Below, one piece after another: positions 60,901-64,000 of a stretch of DNA of 64,000 nucleotides; the first letter of the stretch is position 1, and each line of letters begins with the position of its first letter. The stretch is from contig JAECUM010001725.1 of NCBI GenBank assembly GCA_016617855.1, positions 124,001 to 188,000 on the forward strand, read 5' to 3'. This DNA comes from Megalonaias nervosa (taxonomy: Eukaryota; Mollusca; Bivalvia; Unionida; Unionidae). Made by a program: the position numbers and the translations under genes. The notes under the pieces are model-generated. The model was not told where the DNA came from and searched no databases. It saw only the letters and a program-made list of their open reading frames with translations.

Positions 60901-61609
60901 CATGACCACAATGGTCCATATCATTATATACTTGTGTCATAACAATTTTAAAAAATAGACCATAGCAGTATTAAACACATTGTGACCTGCTAAAATTAGA
61001 CTTAATGAGTATTAAACACATTGTGACTTGCCAAAACTAGACTTCAGCAGTATTAAACACATTGTAACTTCCCAAAAATATATTTCAGCAGTATTAAACT
61101 GATTGTGACTTGCCAAAAATTGACTTCAGCAGTATTAAACAGATTATGACTTGCCAAAAATGGACTTCAGCAGTATTAAACACATTGTGACTTGCCAATC
61201 CTGTCAATCAGAATATTTTACTATAATTAAATTCATTACAATTCTGTAATTTCAGCACATTCCAAAAAAGAAAACCACCCACATCCAAACAAATGGGCAT
61301 GTTTACTATTAATATTTCCAAGCTGAAATTGTCTCACTAAGCAGACCAAAATGATATGCTCATTAAAATTTTGTGACTGACAGTTGTCCTGTACCTTAAT
61401 CTTGGTGTCCATGCTGCATGACAACAACAAGTGGGCTGATTTGGGAAACCACCTAATAGCTGCAACACCCTTTGAATGCCCTGACCAGGTGTGAATGAGC
61501 TTTTTTGGCAGGAAACATTTTTCCGGGGGATATTCTGATTTGAGATTGACACCGACATCCTGAGGAACATGAAGAAATGAACGGCCCTGGTAATCGTAAG
61601 CTTCCTTGA
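19251..61609 (-). CDS. CDC40: CDC40/PRP17 pre-mRNA processing factor (partial gene, 8 C-terminal coding exons)
   Basis: CDC40 (yeast Prp17) is a nuclear spliceosome component acting at the second catalytic step of pre-mRNA splicing. Joined in order, exons 61395-61609, 57896-58043, 48793-48908, 36172-36305, 29033-29109, 24387-24487, 20235-20278 and 19251-19428 give 337 residues and a TGA stop, with phase kept at every junction and GT-AG ends throughout. Visible hallmarks are the pre-propeller segment [19 protein letters not shown], then seven WD40 repeats (starting near [44 protein letters not shown] and KAHDDVC) and the family ending DGVIKFWD. By memory the human protein has 579 residues, so about 240 N-terminal residues are missing here; I found no convincing upstream exon before the window edge. 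Introns run from 0.8 to 12.5 kb and are loaded with repeats. Identity is very secure; the gene start and UTRs are not seen. Confidence 0.95.
19528..19765. repeat. Two-copy imperfect direct repeat, about 120 bp
   Basis: AATATTCATAA then GAAATC-TGA(G)GTATCACTGCA, followed by an AATTTAAT-rich part and TTTGCAATAA, occurs twice in the CDC40 intron after the last-but-one exon. Confidence 0.75.
19851..20126. repeat. Triplicated 92-bp unit
   Basis: Units start with AAGTTTGTAAGGAATGC at 19851, 19943 and 20035 and end ATTAATCACATAA. They differ at only a few positions, so the triplication looks recent. It ends about 110 bp from a CDC40 exon. Confidence 0.95.
20235..20278 (-). CDS. CDC40: CDC40 micro-exon: middle of WD repeat 6
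   Basis: A 44-base exon, [14 protein letters not shown] plus AG of a Ser codon, placed by its match to the conserved CDC40 string around VAGYAC and DFSPDMS. The acceptor is TAATTTCAG and the donor GAG|GTATGT. Confidence 0.93.
20300..21480. other. CDC40 intron, no supported feature
   Basis: AT-rich intron DNA without open frames above noise or recognisable repeats. Confidence 0.5.
21480..21960. repeat. Unclassified dispersed repeat, family U, copy 2
   Basis: Shares AACAAATAATATAATTTCC, AAACAGTCCAAAAAGTTAT, AATGTACTAATG, TAATCCAA and AAGACTGAT with the copy at 8.85 kb, in the same order. Confidence 0.55.
22074..22192. repeat. Two-copy direct repeat, about 58 bp
   Basis: GAGCTTTCTACATGTAACAC... 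and GAGCATTCTACAGACAACAC..., each continuing GCTGA(C/T)(A/G)AAATCATAAAA-TGAAAATCC. Confidence 0.8.
22281..22631. repeat. Tandem array, 57-60-bp unit, 6 copies
   Basis: Each unit has AATGTTACCCT, CTGTGCAATTCTTTAGGC and TTAACAATTAGGCTAATCCA. The fifth copy carries AACAAGACT in place of AATTAGGCT. Confidence 0.95.
22640..24380. other. CDC40 intron, mostly unassigned
   Basis: Holds a three-copy 24-bp repeat (AAAACTTGTAA-TCAAGATCATG, 23394-23456) and a possible tRNA-like SINE head on the minus strand (24205-24262). Nothing else is recognised. Confidence 0.5.
24387..24487 (-). CDS. CDC40: CDC40 exon: end of WD repeat 5 and start of repeat 6
   Basis: The exon reads [20 protein letters not shown] and continues to KKTFTGHM. 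The acceptor is AATTACAG and the donor ATG|GTAAGC. Confidence 0.94.
24669..25580 (-). pseudogene. Unrecognised coding-like remnant in a CDC40 intron
   Basis: A 93-codon minus frame (24669-24950, [17 protein letters not shown] and [18 protein letters not shown]) continues upstream in another frame with [20 protein letters not shown] and, further on, a 66-codon frame (25372-25572). Composition is less AT-rich than the flanks and the runs look protein-like. I recognise no family; it may be a decayed transposon ORF or chance. Confidence 0.3.
25750..28990. other. CDC40 intron, unassigned
   Basis: AT-rich DNA. A two-copy imperfect direct repeat at about 26866-27110 (ATATGCATGTATTTTT then GTACA and AAAAGTATG-AAATAA) is the only structure seen. 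Confidence 0.5.
29033..29109 (-). CDS. CDC40: CDC40 exon: first part of WD repeat 5
   Basis: A 77-base exon reading [18 protein letters not shown] and then TVTLSPN plus one base. The acceptor is TTATTTCAG and the donor AATG|GTGAGT. A (CA)n microsatellite lies about 50 bp upstream on the minus strand (29158-29190). Confidence 0.94.
29158..29190. repeat. (CA)n microsatellite
   Basis: About 16 CA repeats with one CG interruption, close to the acceptor of a CDC40 exon. Confidence 0.95.
29330..30375. repeat. Tandem repeat family B, about 7 units of 130-150 bp
   Basis: Repeating phrases: TTTGACCTTTTGACCCC, AAATC-ATAGGCTTCTTCCT, CATCCACAAAGTTTGG, and TAGAACTAAAGTTATGTG with TTTTCTTCTGTCAG. Confidence 0.85.
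30735..31000 (+). mobile_element. tRNA-derived SINE
   Basis: The head contains an A-box-like run (TGAGTGATTGAGTAGTCTAAA) and a B box GGTTCGAGTCT near 30823. The body shares GGTCAGTGGTTCTTCCCAGG, TTCTTCCTCCAC and TGGCCACCATGTATAGCC with the copies at 32.8 and 40.8 kb. It ends TGGCGTTAAACCCTACAACAACC. Confidence 0.75.
31005..32780. other. CDC40 intron, unassigned
   Basis: No motif or repeat recognised. A 105-codon plus frame (31512-31829) has no recognisable domain. Confidence 0.5.
32785..33030 (+). mobile_element. tRNA-derived SINE
   Basis: The A-box-like run AAGTGGCCAAGTGGTC, a B box GGTTTGAGTCTC near 32860, and the shared body and tail (GCATTAAACCCCATAACAACAAC) are all present. It lies directly upstream (plus coordinates) of DIRS copy D4. 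Confidence 0.75.
33060..35640 (-). mobile_element. Decayed DIRS-like retrotransposon, copy D4, in a CDC40 intron
   Basis: The minus strand carries in order: a gag C-terminal remnant (about 35160-35630); RT with [38 protein letters not shown] and [17 protein letters not shown] (34789-35060); a fingers/palm region with VYQFKL and [12 protein letters not shown] (34620-34770); and an RNase H remnant ending in an [13 protein letters not shown] run and HTEWSLH (about 33757-33840). The recombinase includes [12 protein letters not shown], then [19 protein letters not shown] and [11 protein letters not shown] (33067-33420). It has the same orientation as CDC40. Multiple frameshifts and stops make it inactive. 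Confidence 0.8.
35645..36165. other. CDC40 intron between DIRS copy D4 and the WD repeat 4 exon
   Basis: A 90-codon minus frame (35840-36112) has no recognised domain; the stretch may belong to an unclassified element. The intron donor lies at its right edge. Confidence 0.4.
36172..36305 (-). CDS. CDC40: CDC40 exon: WD repeat 4
   Basis: The exon reads [19 protein letters not shown] through [14 protein letters not shown] plus TG of the next Trp codon. The acceptor is CCATTTTAG and the donor ATG|GTAGGC, a weak site lacking the usual A at +3 and G at +5. The exon sits between two decayed DIRS-like elements (33.0-35.6 kb and 36.9-40.8 kb). Confidence 0.95.
36310..36925. other. CDC40 intron, unassigned
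   Basis: AT-rich DNA without recognisable motifs between the WD repeat 4 exon and DIRS copy D5. Confidence 0.5.
38212..38338. repeat. Two-copy tandem duplication inside the D5 RNase H region
   Basis: The run CACAAATAGGAGTAAGG to CAGTAATGGGTCC occurs twice at about 64-bp spacing with few differences, duplicating about 21 codons of the degraded RNase H segment. Confidence 0.8.
38865..38917. repeat. (GTAT)n microsatellite
   Basis: About 13 tetranucleotide repeats with one CTG interruption, in the stretch that splits DIRS copy D5. Confidence 0.95.
39110..39171. repeat. (AAT)n microsatellite
   Basis: About 20 AAT repeats with one interruption, also in the insertion within D5. Confidence 0.95.
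40834..41092 (-). mobile_element. tRNA-derived SINE with (AAC)n tail
   Basis: Read on the minus strand it has GTGGCCGAGTGGTCTAAAGC (A box), GGGTTCGAGTCTCGG (B box), the shared body, GCGTTAAACCCC and a pure (AAC)10-like tail (40834-40863 as GTT on the plus strand). This is the best-preserved copy in the window. It abuts DIRS copy D5. Confidence 0.8.
41100..41880. other. CDC40 intron, unassigned
   Basis: AT-rich DNA; the 89-codon frame at 41312-41581 shows no domain. Confidence 0.5.
41885..42400. repeat. Tandem array, 37-bp unit, 14 copies
   Basis: The core CTTTTACAGGGTGTCAG then ATATATTGTAAGCATAATG recurs at 34-41-bp spacing. Each unit contains TTTTACAG, which looks like a splice acceptor on the plus strand, antisense to CDC40. 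No spacer sequence separates the units. Confidence 0.95.
42400..43440. other. CDC40 intron, unassigned
   Basis: No recognised feature except a short ATACTGTGGTAT duplication near 42720-42790. Confidence 0.5.
43444..43595. repeat. Tandem array, 17-bp unit, about 9 copies
   Basis: The unit CTTGCATAAACAGTAAA varies at CA(T/C)AAA and (C/T)TTGC. It opens an artificial minus-strand frame (43323-43607) because 3 units make 51 bp. Confidence 0.95.
43778..43868. repeat. Three-copy repeat, about 32-bp unit
   Basis: GTGCCAATGATGTATGCATA and AATC-TATATC recur at 43778, 43811 and 43843. Confidence 0.85.
44030..45800. other. CDC40 intron, unassigned
   Basis: AT-rich, no recognised gene, motif or repeat. 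Confidence 0.5.
45803..45924. repeat. Long inverted repeat (hairpin), 54-56-bp arms, 12-bp loop
   Basis: The left arm (45803-45856, GTTACTGCATTTGTATAGG to GGTATACTGCA) pairs with the right arm (45869-45924, TGCAGTATATCC to CAAATGCAGTAAC) with a few mismatches and small gaps. Loop TGACCTTGGGTT. It may be a foldback element or a hairpin RNA source; no target duplication is evident. Confidence 0.9.
45930..47305. other. CDC40 intron, unassigned
   Basis: No recognised coding motif. Short open frames at 46272-47029 (minus) look like noise. Confidence 0.5.
47310..48330 (+). mobile_element. LINE (non-LTR retrotransposon) 3' fragment with AAAT tail
   Basis: Broken plus-strand coding shows an RT core: [20 protein letters not shown] near 47320-47390, then [20 protein letters not shown] and [11 protein letters not shown] near 47410-47510 (canonical QRV-VNG-SEW-VTSGVPQGSILGP). 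The post-RT region includes [12 protein letters not shown] (about 47845-47880) and a C-terminal run of the [12 protein letters not shown] type near 48205-48240. It ends in an (AAAT)n tail at 48293-48330, the usual 3' end of several LINE clades. The 5' part is missing, as in a typical truncated insertion. Confidence 0.78.
48293..48330. repeat. (AAAT)n tail of the LINE fragment
   Basis: Nine or so AAAT units directly after the LINE 3' region; read as its target-primed tail. Confidence 0.9.
48335..48788. other. CDC40 intron, unassigned
   Basis: AT-rich DNA between the LINE tail and the WD repeat 3 exon; nothing recognised. Confidence 0.5.
48793..48908 (-). CDS. CDC40: CDC40 exon: WD repeat 3
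   Basis: The exon reads [19 protein letters not shown] through [14 protein letters not shown]. The donor is TGT|GTAAGT and the acceptor TCTTACAG. The residue before the following WDI is Cys here where human has Gln. An (AAT)n microsatellite starts 8 bp upstream of the exon (48916), crowding the polypyrimidine tract and branch-point region. Confidence 0.95.
48916..48963. repeat. (AAT)n microsatellite next to a CDC40 acceptor
   Basis: About 15 AAT repeats start 8 bp upstream (in gene sense) of the WD repeat 3 exon, so in pre-mRNA the acceptor is preceded by (AUU)n. Confidence 0.95.
49690..50345. repeat. Diverged tandem repeat, family C, about 4 units
   Basis: The phrases TTGGTCAAA(A/T)T, CATTT-AAAG, TTTTTAGTAA(C/T)(A/G) then CATA, and GCCCTTCAAGCC recur at roughly 150-180-bp spacing. 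Confidence 0.65.
50350..50980. other. CDC40 intron, unassigned
   Basis: No recognised feature. Confidence 0.5.
50985..51766. repeat. Tandem repeat family A, about 5-6 units of about 135 bp, cut by the Gypsy 5' LTR
   Basis: The anchor ATTTTCAA-ATGGC recurs near 51163, 51309, 51436, 51570 and 51709. The last unit runs into the 5' LTR just after GTGGTACCATTTTCAT, where other units continue TTAGGACCAAC. Confidence 0.85.
51767..52579 (+). repeat. 5' LTR (813 bp) of the Gypsy element
   Basis: The left boundary comes from alignment with the 3' copy, which starts right after the polypurine tract as TGTTATGACC; the 5' copy reads TATTACGACC, so its terminal TG has mutated. The right end is TAACA (52575-52579), the inverted complement of TGTTA, 9 bp before the PBS. 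AATAAA at 52496-52501 is a candidate polyadenylation signal. The first 100 bp differ from the 3' copy at 4 positions. Confidence 0.88.
52589..52606 (+). other. Primer-binding site, tRNA-Pro type
   Basis: TGGGGGCTCGTCCGGGAT is the 18-base complement of the 3' end of tRNA-Pro, familiar from mammalian gammaretroviruses. It lies 9 bp after the inferred LTR end, where reverse transcription would be primed. Confidence 0.9.
52736..54056 (+). pseudogene. gag: gag pseudogene (coiled-coil, SCAN-like capsid region, CCHC zinc knuckle)
   Basis: The likely start is ATG at 52736 (MSSKVEIFL), in a frame open from 52694. The N-terminal part has a SAP-like helix pair ([18 protein letters not shown]). It is followed by a long charged Lys/Glu/Gln heptad-like region (about 52960-53290), a capsid-like region ([19 protein letters not shown], 53353-53680), a SCAN-like helix region ([16 protein letters not shown], near 53700-53840) and a zinc knuckle CX2CX4HX4C ([14 protein letters not shown], 53990-54031). 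It is broken by a TAA at 53009, a TGA near 53039, a TGA at 53237, a frame change near 53640, and a stop at 54054. The gag role (particle assembly, RNA packaging) is from family knowledge. Confidence 0.85.
54168..55640 (+). pseudogene. pol: pol part 1: aspartic protease followed by integrase (decayed)
   Basis: The open frame 54168-55598 holds a retropepsin ([12 protein letters not shown] with the catalytic DTG at 54255-54263, and [13 protein letters not shown] as the second strand motif). After a variable linker comes an integrase with its zinc-binding region ([10 protein letters not shown], then CSSCHTC, about 55006-55130) and the first catalytic Asp in MVDCVGPLP (near 55220). The second catalytic Asp is lost (QPGQRSNF where SDQGSNF is usual). 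The core is then cut short, with the region that should bear the catalytic Glu missing. A GPY/F-type C-terminal motif ([16 protein letters not shown], about 55576-55625) survives in another frame. This places integrase ahead of RT. Confidence 0.88.
55860..57175 (+). pseudogene. pol: pol part 2: reverse transcriptase and RNase H (decayed)
   Basis: RT begins with [19 protein letters not shown] and the [10 protein letters not shown] motif (about 55867-56000). It continues through [41 protein letters not shown] and the palm motif, which reads AYINDVIIY near 56370: Asn replaces the first Asp of YIDD, abolishing catalysis. RNase H follows ([14 protein letters not shown] near 56814, [16 protein letters not shown], and the end [15 protein letters not shown], stop at 57173-57175). 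Breaks are a TGA at 56104, a frame change after it, a TAA at 56285 and a frame change near 56910. Only about 130 bp separate the stop from the polypurine tract, so there is no room for an integrase downstream. Confidence 0.92.
57306..57316 (+). other. Polypurine tract
   Basis: ATGGGGGAAAG sits directly before TGTTATGACC, the first bases of the 3' LTR. This is the expected plus-strand priming site and it fixes the LTR left border. Confidence 0.85.
57317..57416 (+). repeat. 3' LTR, truncated to its first 100 bp
   Basis: This stretch matches 51767-51866 of the 5' LTR with 4 differences and then stops abruptly at GATTATGTTCA. The remaining 713 bp of the LTR are absent. Confidence 0.92.
57415..57887 (-). 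repeat. Inverted internal LTR fragment fused to the truncated 3' LTR
   Basis: This is the reverse complement of 5' LTR positions about 51825-52299 (several percent divergent by eye). It shares two bases (CA, 57415-57416) with the end of the direct LTR stub, a microhomology junction. The far end stops 8 bp short of a CDC40 exon. It lacks both LTR termini, so it is not an independent solo LTR. Confidence 0.9.
57896..58043 (-). CDS. CDC40: CDC40 exon: WD repeat 2
   Basis: The exon reads [10 protein letters not shown] through [12 protein letters not shown] to [12 protein letters not shown] plus one base. The acceptor is CTGTTAG and the donor ACTG|GTATGT. Its donor side is only 8 bp from the inverted LTR fragment of the neighbouring Gypsy element (57415-57887), so the first intron bases survive but everything beyond the first 8 is transposon sequence. 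Confidence 0.95.
58050..59590. other. CDC40 intron, unassigned
   Basis: AT-rich; short open frames (58245-58448, 59126-59371) without recognisable domains. Confidence 0.5.
59600..60290. repeat. Unclassified dispersed repeat, family U, copy 3
   Basis: Contains AATATAATTTATTTTCC, GTACTGATGTACCAATT, TCTTTAAATGAATTCACAG, TAATTCAAATACAGCTATAA and ATGATGTTTACTTGTTCT, in the same order as copy 1 at 8.85 kb. Confidence 0.6.
60750..60842 (-). mobile_element. tRNA-like SINE head (different family, tentative)
   Basis: The minus strand GCTGCGGTAGCTTAGTGG followed 40 bp later by GGACTTGCATTGAG resembles tRNA A and B boxes. A similar head (TAGCTCAGTGGTTATCATGC) lies at about 24205-24262 on the minus strand. 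I see no paired acceptor stem, so they look like SINE heads, not functional tRNA genes. Confidence 0.35.
60960..61200. repeat. Tandem array, 41-bp unit, about 6 copies
   Basis: The unit CAGTATTAAACACATTGTGA then CTTGCCAAAAATGGACTTCAG. The first two copies are the most diverged. It lies about 200 bp from a CDC40 exon, on the intron side. Confidence 0.93.
61395..61609 (-). CDS. CDC40: CDC40 exon: pre-WD40 segment and WD repeat 1
   Basis: This exon codes for residues 1-72 of the visible part, from [10 protein letters not shown] through [10 protein letters not shown] to the first WD repeat ending SCSMDTKIK. The acceptor is TTTTATTTCAG just above 61609 and the donor is AAG|GTACAG just below 61395. 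It starts in phase 2 (two bases complete a Val codon), so at least one more coding exon must lie upstream. Confidence 0.95.
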
Positions 61610-61614
61610 CTGAA

Positions 61615-62460
61615 ATAAAAGCATAAAAAAATTATCATTAAAGATAAACTTGTCAAAAAGTTATGTAATTAAGAAAAAAGAACTTGTACTCATTCTCCTT
61701 TAAAAAAAGATGGCTTTTCTCTGGATAATTAAAATGGATGTTTCCTTAATATAAAAATTTATTATCCAGTAGTCCCATAAAGTGAAATATTTTAAAACCT
61801 TATGTAAAAATGTTTGAAAAAAAATCATCATAAGAACCATGGTAAACTCTAATGAATGCAATTTTAATGTTCTTGTGTTAGCATTGCTTTACATAATTCT
61901 CCAAAATAAGCTAGAAATGCTGGATAAGAAAAATTACCCTCAGTTCAGATGAATGAATCTTTCCGCTATACTTCAAATCTTCCACTAACTTTAAGCATAA
62001 ACAAAAATACAACTATTCAGTATTTTTTCCACAAAGTAATAGAACAGCAGCATATGAAAATACTGAAGTGTATACTTCCTGTTACCTCCCTTCCATATAT
62101 AACATGGGCTGATATAGCTCTTGCTATGTCCATCTGTCTGTCCATACACATTTTCATTTCGAGATCTTAACTTTCAAACTGTTCAAGATATTTCTAAGAA
62201 GTCTGGTACACATAGTAGACTAAATGTACTGTTTGCTATTGACATTTCATTAGTTTCAATATTCTTGCATATTTGTCTGTCCATTCATGCAATGATTATC
62301 CACTTTTGATTCTGAGGCAAAAGAAAAACTGTTCTAGATACCACTGAAAAACTGGTACATCTACCCATCATGTCTGTCTGTTCATCCATCCATTTATGTG
62401 TACCACTTCTTTTTCAACACAAAATGCCAAAAACCATTCAGTAGATCCCAAGTGACATTT
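61615..62460. other. Upstream CDC40 intron or flank, unassigned
   Basis: I looked on the minus strand for the next upstream CDC40 exon (it must end with the first base of a Val codon, G|GT) and found none I could support. Confidence 0.45.
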
Positions 62461-62463
62461 TGG

Positions 62464-62634
<171 letters not shown>

Positions 62635-62639
62635 AAGTA

Positions 62640-63385
62640 ATTTAGATTTTCCTTTTGTTATTGAGGCAGTTTTTGCTTCATTATCATTTTGGTGTGGTCT
62701 TCTTTTTGACTTATAGTTTGTTTTGCACAGCATAATGAATGATCTCCACATCTGTATCTCAATGAATATTCCGGTTAGCTTCATTAAATGTAGCTAAAAG
62801 TAACAAATTCGTTTTGCACATGAAGTATTTCAACCCTGTTCAAAATGACACAGAGCATAGCACACCTCATTAAATACATTTTAAAGTAGAGTGGTCCATT
62901 TACATCAAAATTTTTTATGTCATCATCTGTGAAAGAGTCTGATTTGTTTATTAAGGAGTGATCAGCTTTCCTATTCAGCTATATTCAGCAATAAGGTATT
63001 TGCCTCCTGTTGATAAATTTGCAGTATCAAATATGGAATCTTTCAAAACTCAGGATGAAAATGGTGGATTGCACGTACACAAATAAGCCTTTTTCAGCAT
63101 GCATCAAATGAATGGTGTTGTGCTGTAAATCAATCTGAATTATGTTTAAATAATTTGCACATGAAACAAATTCAATAATTTATGCTACATTTCGAGATAC
63201 TGACATGAAAATTCAATGAGAAACAGACACTGTGTGGAACAAAATATGCTTATTTTGATGAGACTACTTCATGAAAAGTACAACAGAAATAACAGATGTT
63301 ACATTTATAAATTTTGCCATTATCAACCACAGCTATGTCCATCTGTCTGTCTGTCTATGTAAACACCAATTTTTTTTCAAGTAAA
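62640..63385. other. Unassigned DNA
   Basis: No supported gene or repeat; a short TCTG run is at 63335-63357. Confidence 0.5.
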
Positions 63386-63389
63386 ATAT

Positions 63390-64000
63390 GTTTCTTCAAT
63401 GATGCTTATTCAATCATAATACCTTAGGAGAACTACTTTGACCTAGCAGATCCAGTCCTCCCAGGTTAAAGCTTTTAAGCTAAAAAGCTTAAAGTTATCT
63501 GTCCACCTAGGTGGCAGTTAGATAGTGATCTCCTCTTGATACCAGGATTGGCGCCAAGTCCTGTGAAATCACCAGTTACTACTGGAGCAGAGGGCACACT
63601 CTCTACATGGATGTAACTGTGGGGAGTCTGGGAGGATATAATTGTATTATGACTGGGTAAGTATAATCAAAGGAATATATTTTACTAGAAAAAAAATTGG
63701 TTTCTTCTTCAAAATACATCACACAATCATACCTTAAGAAAATAGGTAAGAGCTAGAGGGAGTTACTTCCCTTACCCTGAAGAGACAATCTCCGGTCCCC
63801 TAAGATATGTGAGACGGCTTCTAGATAACCTAACTGGAAATAGATTCCATATGTTAGGGAATGACTTCAAAAGTGAAAAAAGTTTCCCTCCTGCAAATCC
63901 AGTCATGAAGCCACAGCTTTATAAAGCTGTTGAGCAACCTGTATAGGTGGAAAGGTAACCTTTAATATCATGGGTAAAGGTTCCTCTAGATCAAATTGAT
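63390..64000. repeat. Unclassified repeat-like segment with internal direct repeat
   Basis: TTTCTTCAATGATGCTTATT then CAATCATAATACCTTAGGAG (63391-63430) recurs imperfectly as TTTCTTCTTCAAAATACATC then ACAATCATACCTTAAGAAAA (63702-63741). Base composition is visibly less AT-rich than the 62 kb flank and resembles the DIRS-bearing regions. It could be the end of another element continuing past the window edge. Confidence 0.4.

Overview
The window looks like a piece of an AT-rich, repeat-laden invertebrate genome. A mollusc or other lophotrochozoan fits best. That placement is inferred from the repeats (DIRS-like elements, tRNA-derived SINEs with an AAC-type tail, diverged tandem repeats of about 140 bp) and from a conserved animal splicing gene with multi-kilobase introns. 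No species can be named from the sequence alone.

The one host gene I can support is CDC40/PRP17, the spliceosomal WD40 step-II splicing factor, on the minus strand. Eight coding exons (61609 down to 19251) carry the last 337 residues, including all seven WD40 repeats and the stop codon. All visible introns obey GT-AG, and reading phase is kept across every junction. The N-terminal part (about 240 residues in the human protein) lies upstream of 61609, probably outside the window. Only about 1 kb of the 42 kb gene span is coding; the rest is intron filled with transposon remains and tandem repeats.

Region by region: 1-2.4 kb is diverged tandem repeats and SINE scraps. 2.4-8.8 kb is a plus-strand dead DIRS-like tyrosine-recombinase retrotransposon abutting a minus-strand one cut off inside its reverse transcriptase. 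8.8-14.5 kb is repeats and unassigned AT-rich DNA. 14.5-17.2 kb is a third, very decayed DIRS-like copy. 17.9-18.7 kb is a 39-bp satellite. 19.2-61.6 kb is CDC40. Its introns hold tandem arrays (20 kb, 22 kb, 42 kb, 43 kb, 50-51 kb, 61 kb), two DIRS-like elements in the sense orientation (33-35.6 and 36.9-40.8 kb), three tRNA-derived SINEs (30.7, 32.8 and 40.8 kb), a LINE fragment with an AAAT tail (47.3-48.3 kb), a 120-bp near-perfect hairpin (45.8 kb) and one Ty3/Gypsy element (51.77-57.89 kb). 61.6-64 kb has no recognised gene, only a long TG/TA microsatellite and an unclassified repeat-like tail.

The most interesting object is the Ty3/Gypsy element. Its domains run gag - protease - integrase - reverse transcriptase - RNase H, so integrase precedes RT. 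That is the Ty1/Copia order in a Gypsy-type element, as known for the Gmr1 group, and the capsid region looks SCAN-like, which agrees. Its primer-binding site matches tRNA-Pro. Its 3' end is scrambled: 100 bp of direct 3' LTR run straight into a 473-bp inverted LTR fragment that stops 8 bp from a CDC40 exon. The element is dead (stops, frameshifts, a YIND in place of YIDD, lost integrase catalytic residues).
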